A DNA stretch of 60,680 bases from Capnocytophaga sp. oral taxon 338 str. F0234 (lineage in GTDB: Bacteria > Bacteroidota > Bacteroidia > Flavobacteriales > Flavobacteriaceae), in contig NZ_GL872413.1 of the NCBI RefSeq assembly GCF_000192225.1, forward strand, positions 1,725,480 to 1,786,159. The letters are read 5' to 3'. This document shows positions 25,901 to 33,220 of this stretch, piece by piece. The notes below the pieces were generated by a model that was given only the letters and a program-made list of their open reading frames with translations, ran no database searches and was not told the origin of the DNA. Made by a program: the position numbers and the translations under genes. How positions within the stretch are numbered: position 1 is the first letter of the stretch; the number at the start of each line of letters is the position of its first letter.

Positions 25901-26482
25901 AAAAAGGGTAAGGTCAGTACCTATATTAAGATATTGAAGTTTCCCTAAACCTTTGAATGTAAGTGAAAAAGGATCTTTTCGGATAAACTTTTGAGTAACC
26001 ATTCCTGCTGGAGTAAGCATCATACGGTAGTGAGCTTGTACTAAGGCTTCTAAGCTATCAGGTTGCATTTTCTGCTCCAGAACTTGATAATCCGTTTCTT
26101 CCAGAAATAAGGGTAAATGCTCATTGACAAATACCCAAGTTTGATCTATCTCTTCTTCAGAGATAATACCCTGAATATCCGTAAAGTACTGAGGAAATTT
26201 TCGTCTGAGATTATCACAAAGAGTATCAGTAAGTTCCTGAATGTCAGCAAAGGAGCCTTCTGTTTCTTCACTTACAATCACCGAAATCTTATCCGCAAAA
26301 TTCAGTTGCTTAAGTACTTTAGCTGTGAGAGAGGTTTTCTCATTCTGTGGGAGAACCTTAGTGATATCTTCTTCAAAACGCAAGTGTACAACTCCCCACA
26401 AAGCAATCCCCGCCCAAAGTAAGAGCAATAAAATGGAGAAAAACTTATGTCTGGAAACAAGATTAAATATTTTTACAAGCAT
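22937..26482 (-). CDS. MMPL-family exporter fused to a PlsC-type acyltransferase and a methyltransferase-like tail
   Basis: An 1181-residue three-part protein. Residues 1-820 form an MMPL/RND-type exporter: two six-helix bundles with periplasmic loops and SLGAVLLGVTIDYSLHILTHY and CTLVLGHSVDFSIFMTC. Residues 830-1060 are a lysophospholipid acyltransferase with NHSSWLD (HxxxxD, near 890) and FPEGKRS (near 960). The tail (about 1100-1160, TVLHWADDYGQADFLLLLTYPERTFITLITDDHKRAIA) resembles a class I SAM fold without the usual GxGxG. It starts inside the hemC stop (TAATG). A lipid-building or lipid-export role is likely; the product is unknown. Confidence 0.88.
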   Translation of the reverse strand: MLVKIFNLVSRHKFFSILLLLLWAGIALWGVVHLRFEEDITKVLPQNEKTSLTAKVLKQLNFADKISVIVSEETEGSFADIQELTDTLCDNLRRKFPQYFTDIQGIISEEEIDQTWVFVNEHLPLFLEETDYQVLEQKMQPDSLEALVQAHYRMMLTPAGMVTQKFIRKDPFSLTFKGLGKLQYLNIGTDLTLFDGYLTTADHKNILFFLNPVYEGNDTEHNTAFVQELERLQVQLNQQYIGKASCEFFGAPFISVSNASQIKTDILTTVLVSLFALYVLLAFFYRSITIPLIAFVPSLFGVLSALAFLYMLKGHISAISISLGAVLLGVTIDYSLHILTHYKATQDTQELYRSVTVPILLSSITTAISFLCLLFVHSEVMRDLGFFACIGIMVSALLSLLMIPHFYRKNRDIEIRKTFLDRVGAYPFHQNKWIVGSCLFLIIVSFFAFKQVRFNGDITSINYLNERYAKTQHKIETLTDNKYKSLYTAAYGNSLNEVLEQNFHLYHSLEQLQREGKLKQFSSLGNIVLPESEQKKRLVYWKTFWNNRRITQVKQALMISAQKVGFKPSMYAPFFAYLEQPKELITHLTTYEDLTSIPIKDFITEKNGFYTIANLVKLTQGQREAFIQQIEKKTPAIVIDRKNISETFLGKLKDDILALAFYASFAIFFILLLFFRRIELVLLTLIPIALTGVVTTALMNLFGMEFNVFSMIVCTLVLGHSVDFSIFMTCALQKDYSTGKDELPVYKVSVLLASITTFLAIGTLIFAKHPALKSIASVSLIGIFSALMITFVFYPSLFKFFIFRRPQRGLSPISLRIFLNSFISILYYVVFSVLFSNLGWLLLKLLPKGKTLWLRYLAAKFTTSVLYSNPFVRKRVENPLSIDFSYPSVLIANHSSWLDTLAIGMLTPRVSYMVNDWVYHSAVFGRYVQAMNFYPASKGIEKGVDIFRKNFEDGYSAMIFPEGKRSESNVIHRFHKGAFLLAEEFQKPLTLIYIHGNSEVQPKGDFAIYDGSITVLAAEQIAPNDPRFGITHRERAKLIGKYFREQFALMRQRIEGEDYLKKKLFLSYLYKEPYIVHAVRTDFQKRKKQYHALSLSLPEKATVLHWADDYGQADFLLLLTYPERTFITLITDDHKRAIAQQSYLTHIRKIRYYKELPEGIMYEWMVDTREGKVQARKRATD

Positions 26483-27408
26483 TACTTTTGAATATTCATT
26501 ACTTTTCGTATTTCTTGCATGAGGTCAGCTCCTCCTTTCAATAATATTTCATCAGCACAAGCCTCAGGGAAATTTTCTATATCATCTAAAGAAATCGTTT
26601 TTTTAACTTCTATAGCATGCTTTCCATCTAGGGAAAAAAGATTCCCCACGAAAGAAATCGTTTTTCCGTCAAGGGTTGCCTTTGCTCCAATAGGAGCCGT
26701 ACAACCTCCTTCCAATCTTTTCAGAAAGCGACGCTCTATATTGGTTTCTATATCTGTTGGCTGATCATTAATAAGGGCAAGTGCTTCTTTAGTATAAGTA
26801 TCTTCAGCTTTTGAGACAACCATAATAGCTCCCTGTGCAGGAGCTGGAGTCATCCAGTCCAGAGGGAAAGCATTCACCTCCTTCTTATCCAAACGTTCCA
26901 AAGCAGCAGCTGCAAAGATAGCCCCTTGCCAAGGACTTTTATGTAACTTCTCCAATCGTGTATTGATATTACCCCTGAGATTCTCTACCAAGTGAGTAGG
27001 AAAACGACGTAACCATTGGGCTTTTCGGCGCAAACTTCCTGTAGCTATGGTAGCATGAGTATGGGAGAGAAAGTCCAGATTCTCCTTGTACACCAGTACA
27101 TCTTGTACATTGGCACGCTTAAGTATTGCTCCTTTTATAATTCCTTTAGGAAGAGTGGTAGGTACATCTTTCATGCTGTGTACTGCTATATCTATAACAC
27201 CTTGTAGCATAGCCACATCAAGAACCTTGGTAAATACTCCTGTAATCCCCATTGTATATAAGGGAATGTCCAAAGTAAGGTCTCCTTGAGATTTCACCGG
27301 AACCAATGTAGTGGGATAGCCCAATGCTTCTAAAAGAGATTGTACTTTTCTTGCCTGCCAAAGAGCAAGCTCACTATCACGAGTACCTATGCGGAGCGTC
27401 TTTTTCAT
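26482..27408 (-). CDS. hemC: Hydroxymethylbilane synthase (porphobilinogen deaminase)
   Basis: A 308-residue enzyme that joins four porphobilinogens to hydroxymethylbilane in haem and sirohaem synthesis. RIGTRDSELALWQA, VHSMKDVPTTLP, ATGSLRRKAQWLRRFP and LEGGCTAPIGA (cysteine holding the dipyrromethane cofactor) are all present. Its stop overlaps the start of the MMPL fusion gene by one base, so the two are translationally linked. No other hem gene is nearby. Confidence 0.96.
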   Translation of the reverse strand: MKKTLRIGTRDSELALWQARKVQSLLEALGYPTTLVPVKSQGDLTLDIPLYTMGITGVFTKVLDVAMLQGVIDIAVHSMKDVPTTLPKGIIKGAILKRANVQDVLVYKENLDFLSHTHATIATGSLRRKAQWLRRFPTHLVENLRGNINTRLEKLHKSPWQGAIFAAAALERLDKKEVNAFPLDWMTPAPAQGAIMVVSKAEDTYTKEALALINDQPTDIETNIERRFLKRLEGGCTAPIGAKATLDGKTISFVGNLFSLDGKHAIEVKKTISLDDIENFPEACADEILLKGGADLMQEIRKVMNIQK

Positions 27409-27425
27409 TTTTTCTTAATAATCGC

Positions 27426-27433
27426 CAAAGGTA
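27426..27433 (-). promoter_or_regulatory. -7 box of hemC
   Basis: On the minus strand TACCTTTG, 17 bases before the hemC ATG. Confidence 0.6.
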
Positions 27434-27495
27434 TTACTTTTTATTGACTTATACAAATAAACCGTTAATCATTAACAAATTAATCATTAATTTTG

Positions 27496-27503
27496 TATCT
27501 TTG
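27496..27503 (+). promoter_or_regulatory. -7 box of recQ
   Basis: TATCTTTG, 21 bases before the recQ ATG, divergent from hemC. Confidence 0.55.
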
Positions 27504-27524
27504 CCATTTCTAATACTTTAAACT

Positions 27525-29432
27525 ATGCATCCATTCGCCTTGGAAATTCTTAAGAAATACTGGGGATATGAGCAGTTTCGTACTACACAGGAGCCCATAG
27601 TAATGTCTATTCTTGAAGGAAAAGATATCTTAGCTATGCTCCCTACAGGAGGGGGAAAATCACTCTGTTTTCAAGTACCTGCAATGATGAAAGAAGGGGT
27701 ATGCTTAGTGATTTCTCCCCTTATTTCTCTGATGGAAGATCAAGTAAGAAGCCTTACAGATAGAGGTATTCCGGCTTTAGCCCTTACAGGAAGTATTCCT
27801 TACTATGAAATGGAACGACTGATGAACAATGTACAGAACAATGCTTATAAGTTTCTCTATATGGCTCCTGAGCGTCTTGATAATGAAGAAGTAGAATTCC
27901 AATTAAAAGCCTCTCCTATCAATTATATAGTGATTGATGAAGCCCATTGTATCTCTCACTGGGGGAAGGACTTTCGCCCTGCTTACTTAAGGTGTAGAAA
28001 ACTAAGAGACTGGTTTCCTTCCTTACCTATCATAGCCCTTACCGCTACAGCTACTGAAAAGGTACAAATGGATATTTTAGAAAACTTACAAATTCCTAAA
28101 GCAACTGTACTGAAAAGTAGCCTTATCCGTACCAATTTAGCCTATATGATTTACAAAATAGATAATAAATGGAGCCGATTAGAACGTATCCTACTGAAAA
28201 ACAAAGAAAGTAGTATCATCTATGTAAGGAACCGAAGACTAAGCGAGGAATTAGCACAGCACCTCTGTGAAGAAGGATTCTCTGCCACTAGCTTCCACGG
28301 AGGGCTTTCATCAGAAGAAAAAAGCAAACGATTAGGTATGTGGAGGTTAGATGATGTACAAGTTATGGTAGCTACCAATGCCTTTGGTATGGGAATTGAT
28401 AAGCCCAATGTACGCACTGTCATTCACTGGGATTTACCCAATTCTTTAGAAGATTATTTCCAAGAAGCAGGACGGGCTGGTAGAGATCATCAAAAGGCTT
28501 TTGCAATTATCCTATACAATGATAGTGATGTTAGAAAGCTTTTAGTAGATACACAAAGAAGTCAGGTATCTGTTCCTTTTCTCAAAGAACTATACCCAAA
28601 ACTTTGTAGTTACTTTCAAATAGTCTTGGGAGAAGGAGAAGGAACTACACATATCTTCAACTTAGCCGATTTTGCAATAAAAACACAATTAGATGCCCTA
28701 AAAATCTATCAAGGATTAGAAGTATTAGACCGTAATAGTGTACTCTCCTTAAGTCAAGCTTTTTTCAGAAAAGCAACTGTACAAATTCTCCTCTCAAGCC
28801 GAGAAGTCATCAACTATTTAGAGAGAAATCCTCAAGAAAAAGAACTCCTATTCTTCCTTATGCGAAAATATTCAGGTATTCATGAGCAAACCATCTCTTT
28901 TAGAGTAGAGAAAATCGCTATCAACTTACATACAACCGCCTTGCAGATACAGAAGAAGTTAGAGAAACTTAAAAATGACAGTGTAATAGCCTACAAAAGT
29001 GAAAATACTGATGCCGAAATCACTTTCCTTATGCCACGTGATGATGACAGAACCATTAACTATATCTCCCCTCAAATCAAATGGTATAATCAGCACAAAA
29101 TAGATCAATGTAATGACGTATTAAAATATATTGGGCAAGACGAAAAATGTAATCAACGCTTCCTTTTGGAATATTTTGGAGAACAAACAAAAGAAAATTG
29201 TGGCATCTGCTCTCATTGCATAGAAAACAAACAAGAAAAACTTACCAAAGAGCATATAAGAACCATCTCTGAAGAAATTCTAAAACTCATTGCCCATCAC
29301 CCTATGTCCTCTCAGGAAATCTGCCTTATCTCTCCTTATCATGAATGGGAGATTTTACATGTATTAACTCTTTTATTAAATGAAGAAAAAATAAGTGTTC
29401 TACCTACCAATCAGTATATTACAAAAGAATAG
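27525..29432 (+). CDS. recQ: ATP-dependent DNA helicase RecQ
   Basis: A 635-residue RecQ-family helicase. Motifs in order: YWGYEQFRTTQEPI (motif 0), LPTGGGKSLCFQ (Walker A), VIDEAHCISHWGKDFRPAY (DEAH and the aromatic-rich loop), ALTATAT, VATNAFGMGIDKPNVR and QEAGRAGRD (motif VI). A zinc-binding RQC region follows (CNQRFLLEYFG then CGICSHC, about 540-565). The C-terminal HRDC domain is not evident, so this is a short RecQ. It works in recombination and fork repair. Confidence 0.95.
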   Translation: MHPFALEILKKYWGYEQFRTTQEPIVMSILEGKDILAMLPTGGGKSLCFQVPAMMKEGVCLVISPLISLMEDQVRSLTDRGIPALALTGSIPYYEMERLMNNVQNNAYKFLYMAPERLDNEEVEFQLKASPINYIVIDEAHCISHWGKDFRPAYLRCRKLRDWFPSLPIIALTATATEKVQMDILENLQIPKATVLKSSLIRTNLAYMIYKIDNKWSRLERILLKNKESSIIYVRNRRLSEELAQHLCEEGFSATSFHGGLSSEEKSKRLGMWRLDDVQVMVATNAFGMGIDKPNVRTVIHWDLPNSLEDYFQEAGRAGRDHQKAFAIILYNDSDVRKLLVDTQRSQVSVPFLKELYPKLCSYFQIVLGEGEGTTHIFNLADFAIKTQLDALKIYQGLEVLDRNSVLSLSQAFFRKATVQILLSSREVINYLERNPQEKELLFFLMRKYSGIHEQTISFRVEKIAINLHTTALQIQKKLEKLKNDSVIAYKSENTDAEITFLMPRDDDRTINYISPQIKWYNQHKIDQCNDVLKYIGQDEKCNQRFLLEYFGEQTKENCGICSHCIENKQEKLTKEHIRTISEEILKLIAHHPMSSQEICLISPYHEWEILHVLTLLLNEEKISVLPTNQYITKE

Positions 29433-29508
29433 AGAACATTACATTCTTCAAACAAAGTAGTAACTGAAAAAATGTCAGTCTTTAACTTTATTTGAAAAAG
29501 AATTTTTG

Positions 29509-29516
29509 TACTTTTG
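29509..29516 (+). promoter_or_regulatory. -7 box of secA
   Basis: TACTTTTG, 68 bases before the secA ATG. A TTTG lies at 29491-29494, closer (14 bases) than the usual spacing. Confidence 0.55.
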
Positions 29517-29584
29517 TCAGCCAAAATAACTGTGGTATATTTTTTGATTAAATTGTTTGTTTTCTAAATTAATAAATACATTTT

Positions 29585-32500
29585 ATGAGTTTTATAAGTT
29601 CATTAATAAAAATCTTTGTCGGTGATAAAGCCAAGAAAGATATGAAAGAGATTGCGCCATTGGTGGAACAAATCAATGCCCATCAAGCACAATACAAATC
29701 ATTAAGTAATGATCAGTTACGGGCTAAAACCACAGAGTTCAAAGAACGCATTGCTAATGCTCGAAAAGAATATGAAGAGAAAATACAATCTCTTAAAGAA
29801 CAAGCTGATAGCACTGAAGATATTGACCAAAAAGAAGATTTTTATACTGAAATAGATAAATTAAATGATGAGGCATACAAAGCTGGAGAGAAAGTCCTTA
29901 ATGACATTCTCCCAGAGGCTTTTGCTGTCATGAAAGAAACAGCTCAGCGCTTCGTGGACAACCCCACCCTTGAAGTAACAGCTTCTCCTTATGATAGGGA
30001 GTTGGCTTCTATGAAGGATTACGTGACTATTGAGGGAGAAAAAGCTCTGTGGAAGAACTCTTGGGATGCTGCTGGAAAACCTATCACTTGGGATATGGTA
30101 CACTATGATGTGCAACTTATCGGTGGGATTGCCTTGCACCAAGGAAAAATCGCTGAAATGCAAACAGGGGAGGGTAAGACCCTCGTGGCTACTTTGCCTC
30201 TTTATCTTAATGCTCTTACAGGAAATGGAGTGCATTTAGTAACCGTAAATGATTACTTGGCTCGCCGTGATAGCGCTTGGATGGCTCCTTTATTTCAGTT
30301 TCATGGACTTAAAGTAGAATGTATTGATAATTATCAACCTAACTCTTTAGGACGTAGAATGGCTTACGCTGCTGATATTACCTACGGTACTAATAACGAA
30401 TTTGGTTTTGATTACCTTCGTGACAATATGGCACATACTCCTGATGAGTTAGTACAACGCCCTCATAACTATGCTATTGTGGATGAGGTGGACTCTGTCC
30501 TTATTGATGATGCTCGTACTCCACTTATCATATCAGGTCCTATGCCTCGTGGCGAGTTTCATGAATTTGATGTGTTTAAGCCTGCTGTAGAAGCCTTAGT
30601 GGAAAAACAACGCAAGCACCTAACTAACGTATTAGCAGAAGCTAAAAAGCTTATTGCTGAAGGTAATACCAAAGAAGGAGGGGTACTCTTGCTCCGTGTA
30701 CATCGTGGACTCCCTAAGAATAAGGCTCTTATCAAATTCCTTAGTGAAGAAGGAATGAAACAGCTCCTCCAAAAAACGGAAAACTACTACATGCAAGATA
30801 ATAACCGAGAAATGCCTAAAATAGATCAGGACCTTCTCTTTGTTATCAATGAAAAAAATAATCAAATAGAGCTTACTGATAAGGGGATCAATGAAATGTC
30901 GCAAGGGGAAGATAAAAACTTCTTCGTAATGCCCGATATCGGTGCTGAAATTGCTAATATTGAAAAACAACATCTGCCCAAGGAAGAAGAAAATGCATTG
31001 AAGGACAAACTCTACCAAGAGTTTGGAGAAAAAAGTGAGCGTATACATACAGTAAATCAGCTACTCAAAGCTTACACTTTGTTTGAAAAAGACATTGAAT
31101 ATGTAGTTATTGATAATAAAGTCCTTATCGTAGATGAGCAAACAGGACGTATTATGGATGGACGTCGTTACTCTGATGGTTTACACCAAGCCATTGAAGC
31201 TAAGGAAAATGTACAAGTAGAAGCAGCTACACAAACTTATGCAACCATCACTCTACAGAACTATTTCCGTATGTATCGTAAGTTAGCTGGGATGACAGGT
31301 ACGGCGACGACAGAGGCAGGTGAGTTCTGGGAAATCTATAAGTTAGACGTGATGGAGATTCCTACTAACCGCCCCATTGCCCGTAATGACCAAAATGATC
31401 AAATCTATAGAACCAAACGTGAAAAATACAACGCTGTCATTGAGGAGGTTGTAAGCCTCTCTCAGGCAGGACGTCCTGTACTAATTGGGACTACCTCAGT
31501 GGAGGTATCTGAACTCTTAAGCCGTATGCTTAAGCTACGTAACATTCCACATAATGTATTGAATGCCAAGCTCCATAAAAAAGAAGCTGAGATTATTGCA
31601 GAAGCCGGTAAGAAGGGAGTAGTAACTATCGCCACCAACATGGCAGGTCGTGGTACGGATATTAAGCTTACCGATGAGGTAAAAGAAGCCGGAGGATTAG
31701 CTATTATTGGTACTGAAAGGCATGATTCTCGACGTGTGGATAGGCAGCTTCGTGGTCGTTCTGGTCGTCAAGGAGACCCAGGTAGCTCCAAGTTCTTTGT
31801 TTCCTTCGAGGATAATCTTATGCGCCTCTACGGAATGGAACGTGCTATCAAATTTCTTGACCGCTTAGGACAAGGACTTAAAGAAGGAGAAGTACTAGAA
31901 CATCCCGTTATTACACGAAATGTAGAAAGAGCACAAAAGAAAGTAGAGGAAAATAACTTTGGAATACGTAAGCGTTTGCTTGAGTACGATGATGTAATGA
32001 ATGCGCAGCGTGAGGTGATCTACAAGCGCCGTCGTCACGCCCTTTATGGGGAACGCTTACAGGTGGATATTGCCAATATTATCTATGATACTTGCGAAAC
32101 TATAATAGAAAGTAACAAACCAGGTAATGATTATAAGAACTTTGAGTATGAATATTTTAAATACTTTGGAACTGAACCAAGTATTTCTGAGGATGATTTC
32201 CACAGAAAGTCTCTCAAGGATCTTATCAAAATACTCTACCCACAGTTGCTCTCTCTATACAAAGAACGTAGCGAGCGCAATGCCGCTATTGCATACCCTG
32301 TTATTAAGAACGTATATGAGGACAAAAGTAATCAGTTTGAACGTATTGTCATTCCTTTCTCTGATGGACAAAAAGGTCTTAATATTACCACCGACCTCAA
32401 AGAAGCTTATGAGACAGAAGGCAAACAAATTATTGTGGACTTTGAGAAGAATATCTCCCTTGCTATCATAGATGATGCATGGAAAACTCACCTCAGACAG

Positions 32501-32947
32501 ATGGATGAACTCAAACAATCTGTCCAGTTGGCTACTCATGAGCAAAAAGATCCTTTACTTATCTTCAAATTTGAAGCATATAACTTGTTCAAAAGTATGG
32601 TAGATAAAGTAAATAAGGAGATTGTAGCCTTCCTATTCCATGCACAACTACCTACCCCTGAGAACTCCGTACAGGAAGCTCATGAAGTAAGACGTGCTCC
32701 TGAACATCTGCAAACCTCTAAGGAAGAGATCCTTAATTCTGATGAACTGGCACAAAGAAATAGAGAAGCCGGAGAACATGCTTCTCCTGCCCCACAAGTA
32801 ACTGAACCTATCATCCGTAGCCAACCTAAAATAGGACGAAATGATAAGGTTACTATTCAAAATATCCTAAATGGAGAAACTAAAGAAATGAAATACAAAC
32901 AAGCTCTTCCTCTCTTAGAGAAAGGAGAATGGGTAATCAAACGATAG
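29585..32947 (+). CDS. secA: Preprotein translocase ATPase SecA
   Basis: A 1120-residue motor ATPase that drives preproteins through SecYEG, at the long end for SecA, as usual in Bacteroidota, owing to insertions in the helicase core. MQTGEGKT (Walker A), VDEVDSVLIDDARTPLIISG (Walker B), GMTGTA, TNMAGRGTDIKL and QLRGRSGRQGDPG are all present. The C-terminus ends GRNDKVTIQNILNGETKEMKYK and lacks the zinc-binding CxCxSGKK motif, so SecB-style docking by that motif is not expected. Monocistronic, with a strong terminator. Confidence 0.97.
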   Translation: MSFISSLIKIFVGDKAKKDMKEIAPLVEQINAHQAQYKSLSNDQLRAKTTEFKERIANARKEYEEKIQSLKEQADSTEDIDQKEDFYTEIDKLNDEAYKAGEKVLNDILPEAFAVMKETAQRFVDNPTLEVTASPYDRELASMKDYVTIEGEKALWKNSWDAAGKPITWDMVHYDVQLIGGIALHQGKIAEMQTGEGKTLVATLPLYLNALTGNGVHLVTVNDYLARRDSAWMAPLFQFHGLKVECIDNYQPNSLGRRMAYAADITYGTNNEFGFDYLRDNMAHTPDELVQRPHNYAIVDEVDSVLIDDARTPLIISGPMPRGEFHEFDVFKPAVEALVEKQRKHLTNVLAEAKKLIAEGNTKEGGVLLLRVHRGLPKNKALIKFLSEEGMKQLLQKTENYYMQDNNREMPKIDQDLLFVINEKNNQIELTDKGINEMSQGEDKNFFVMPDIGAEIANIEKQHLPKEEENALKDKLYQEFGEKSERIHTVNQLLKAYTLFEKDIEYVVIDNKVLIVDEQTGRIMDGRRYSDGLHQAIEAKENVQVEAATQTYATITLQNYFRMYRKLAGMTGTATTEAGEFWEIYKLDVMEIPTNRPIARNDQNDQIYRTKREKYNAVIEEVVSLSQAGRPVLIGTTSVEVSELLSRMLKLRNIPHNVLNAKLHKKEAEIIAEAGKKGVVTIATNMAGRGTDIKLTDEVKEAGGLAIIGTERHDSRRVDRQLRGRSGRQGDPGSSKFFVSFEDNLMRLYGMERAIKFLDRLGQGLKEGEVLEHPVITRNVERAQKKVEENNFGIRKRLLEYDDVMNAQREVIYKRRRHALYGERLQVDIANIIYDTCETIIESNKPGNDYKNFEYEYFKYFGTEPSISEDDFHRKSLKDLIKILYPQLLSLYKERSERNAAIAYPVIKNVYEDKSNQFERIVIPFSDGQKGLNITTDLKEAYETEGKQIIVDFEKNISLAIIDDAWKTHLRQMDELKQSVQLATHEQKDPLLIFKFEAYNLFKSMVDKVNKEIVAFLFHAQLPTPENSVQEAHEVRRAPEHLQTSKEEILNSDELAQRNREAGEHASPAPQVTEPIIRSQPKIGRNDKVTIQNILNGETKEMKYKQALPLLEKGEWVIKR

Positions 32948-32966
32948 TTTAACACAGTTTTTTCAT

Positions 32967-33004
32967 AACAAAGAAGTAATCCTAAAAAGGATTACTTCTT
33001 TGTT
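32967..33004 (+). terminator. Terminator of secA
   Basis: A perfect 16-bp stem (AACAAAGAAGTAATCC and its complement) with a 6-base loop TAAAAA, 20 bases after the secA stop. Its right arm ends in a TTCTTTGTT tract. The long perfect arms make it the strongest hairpin in the window. Confidence 0.9.
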
Positions 33005-33118
33005 ATTAATATTATTCATAATCAATAATTTATACAGTATTTAAAGTCATTCTTTCTAAATTGACTCCAAAAGGGAATTATAATAAGAAAATATTTCTAT
33101 AATTATTTTGGAAAAATA

Positions 33119-33150
33119 TTTGGATAATTAAATTTTTATATATAAATTTG
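33119..33150 (+). promoter_or_regulatory. Promoter of the alpha-2-macroglobulin gene
   Basis: TTTG (33119-33122), 20 bases, TAAATTTG (33143-33150), 71 bases before the ATG. Fits the Bacteroidota consensus. Confidence 0.7.
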
Positions 33151-33220
33151 CGCTGTAATTGGACTCCTGTATTATTAGGTCAAGTACAATTCTTATTTAC
33201 TTAAATAAATATAAAAAATT

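Noticed and set aside
30632-31048. 138-codon minus-strand frame inside secA
   Set aside because: It is antisense to the conserved SecA core, with composition unlike real proteins here.
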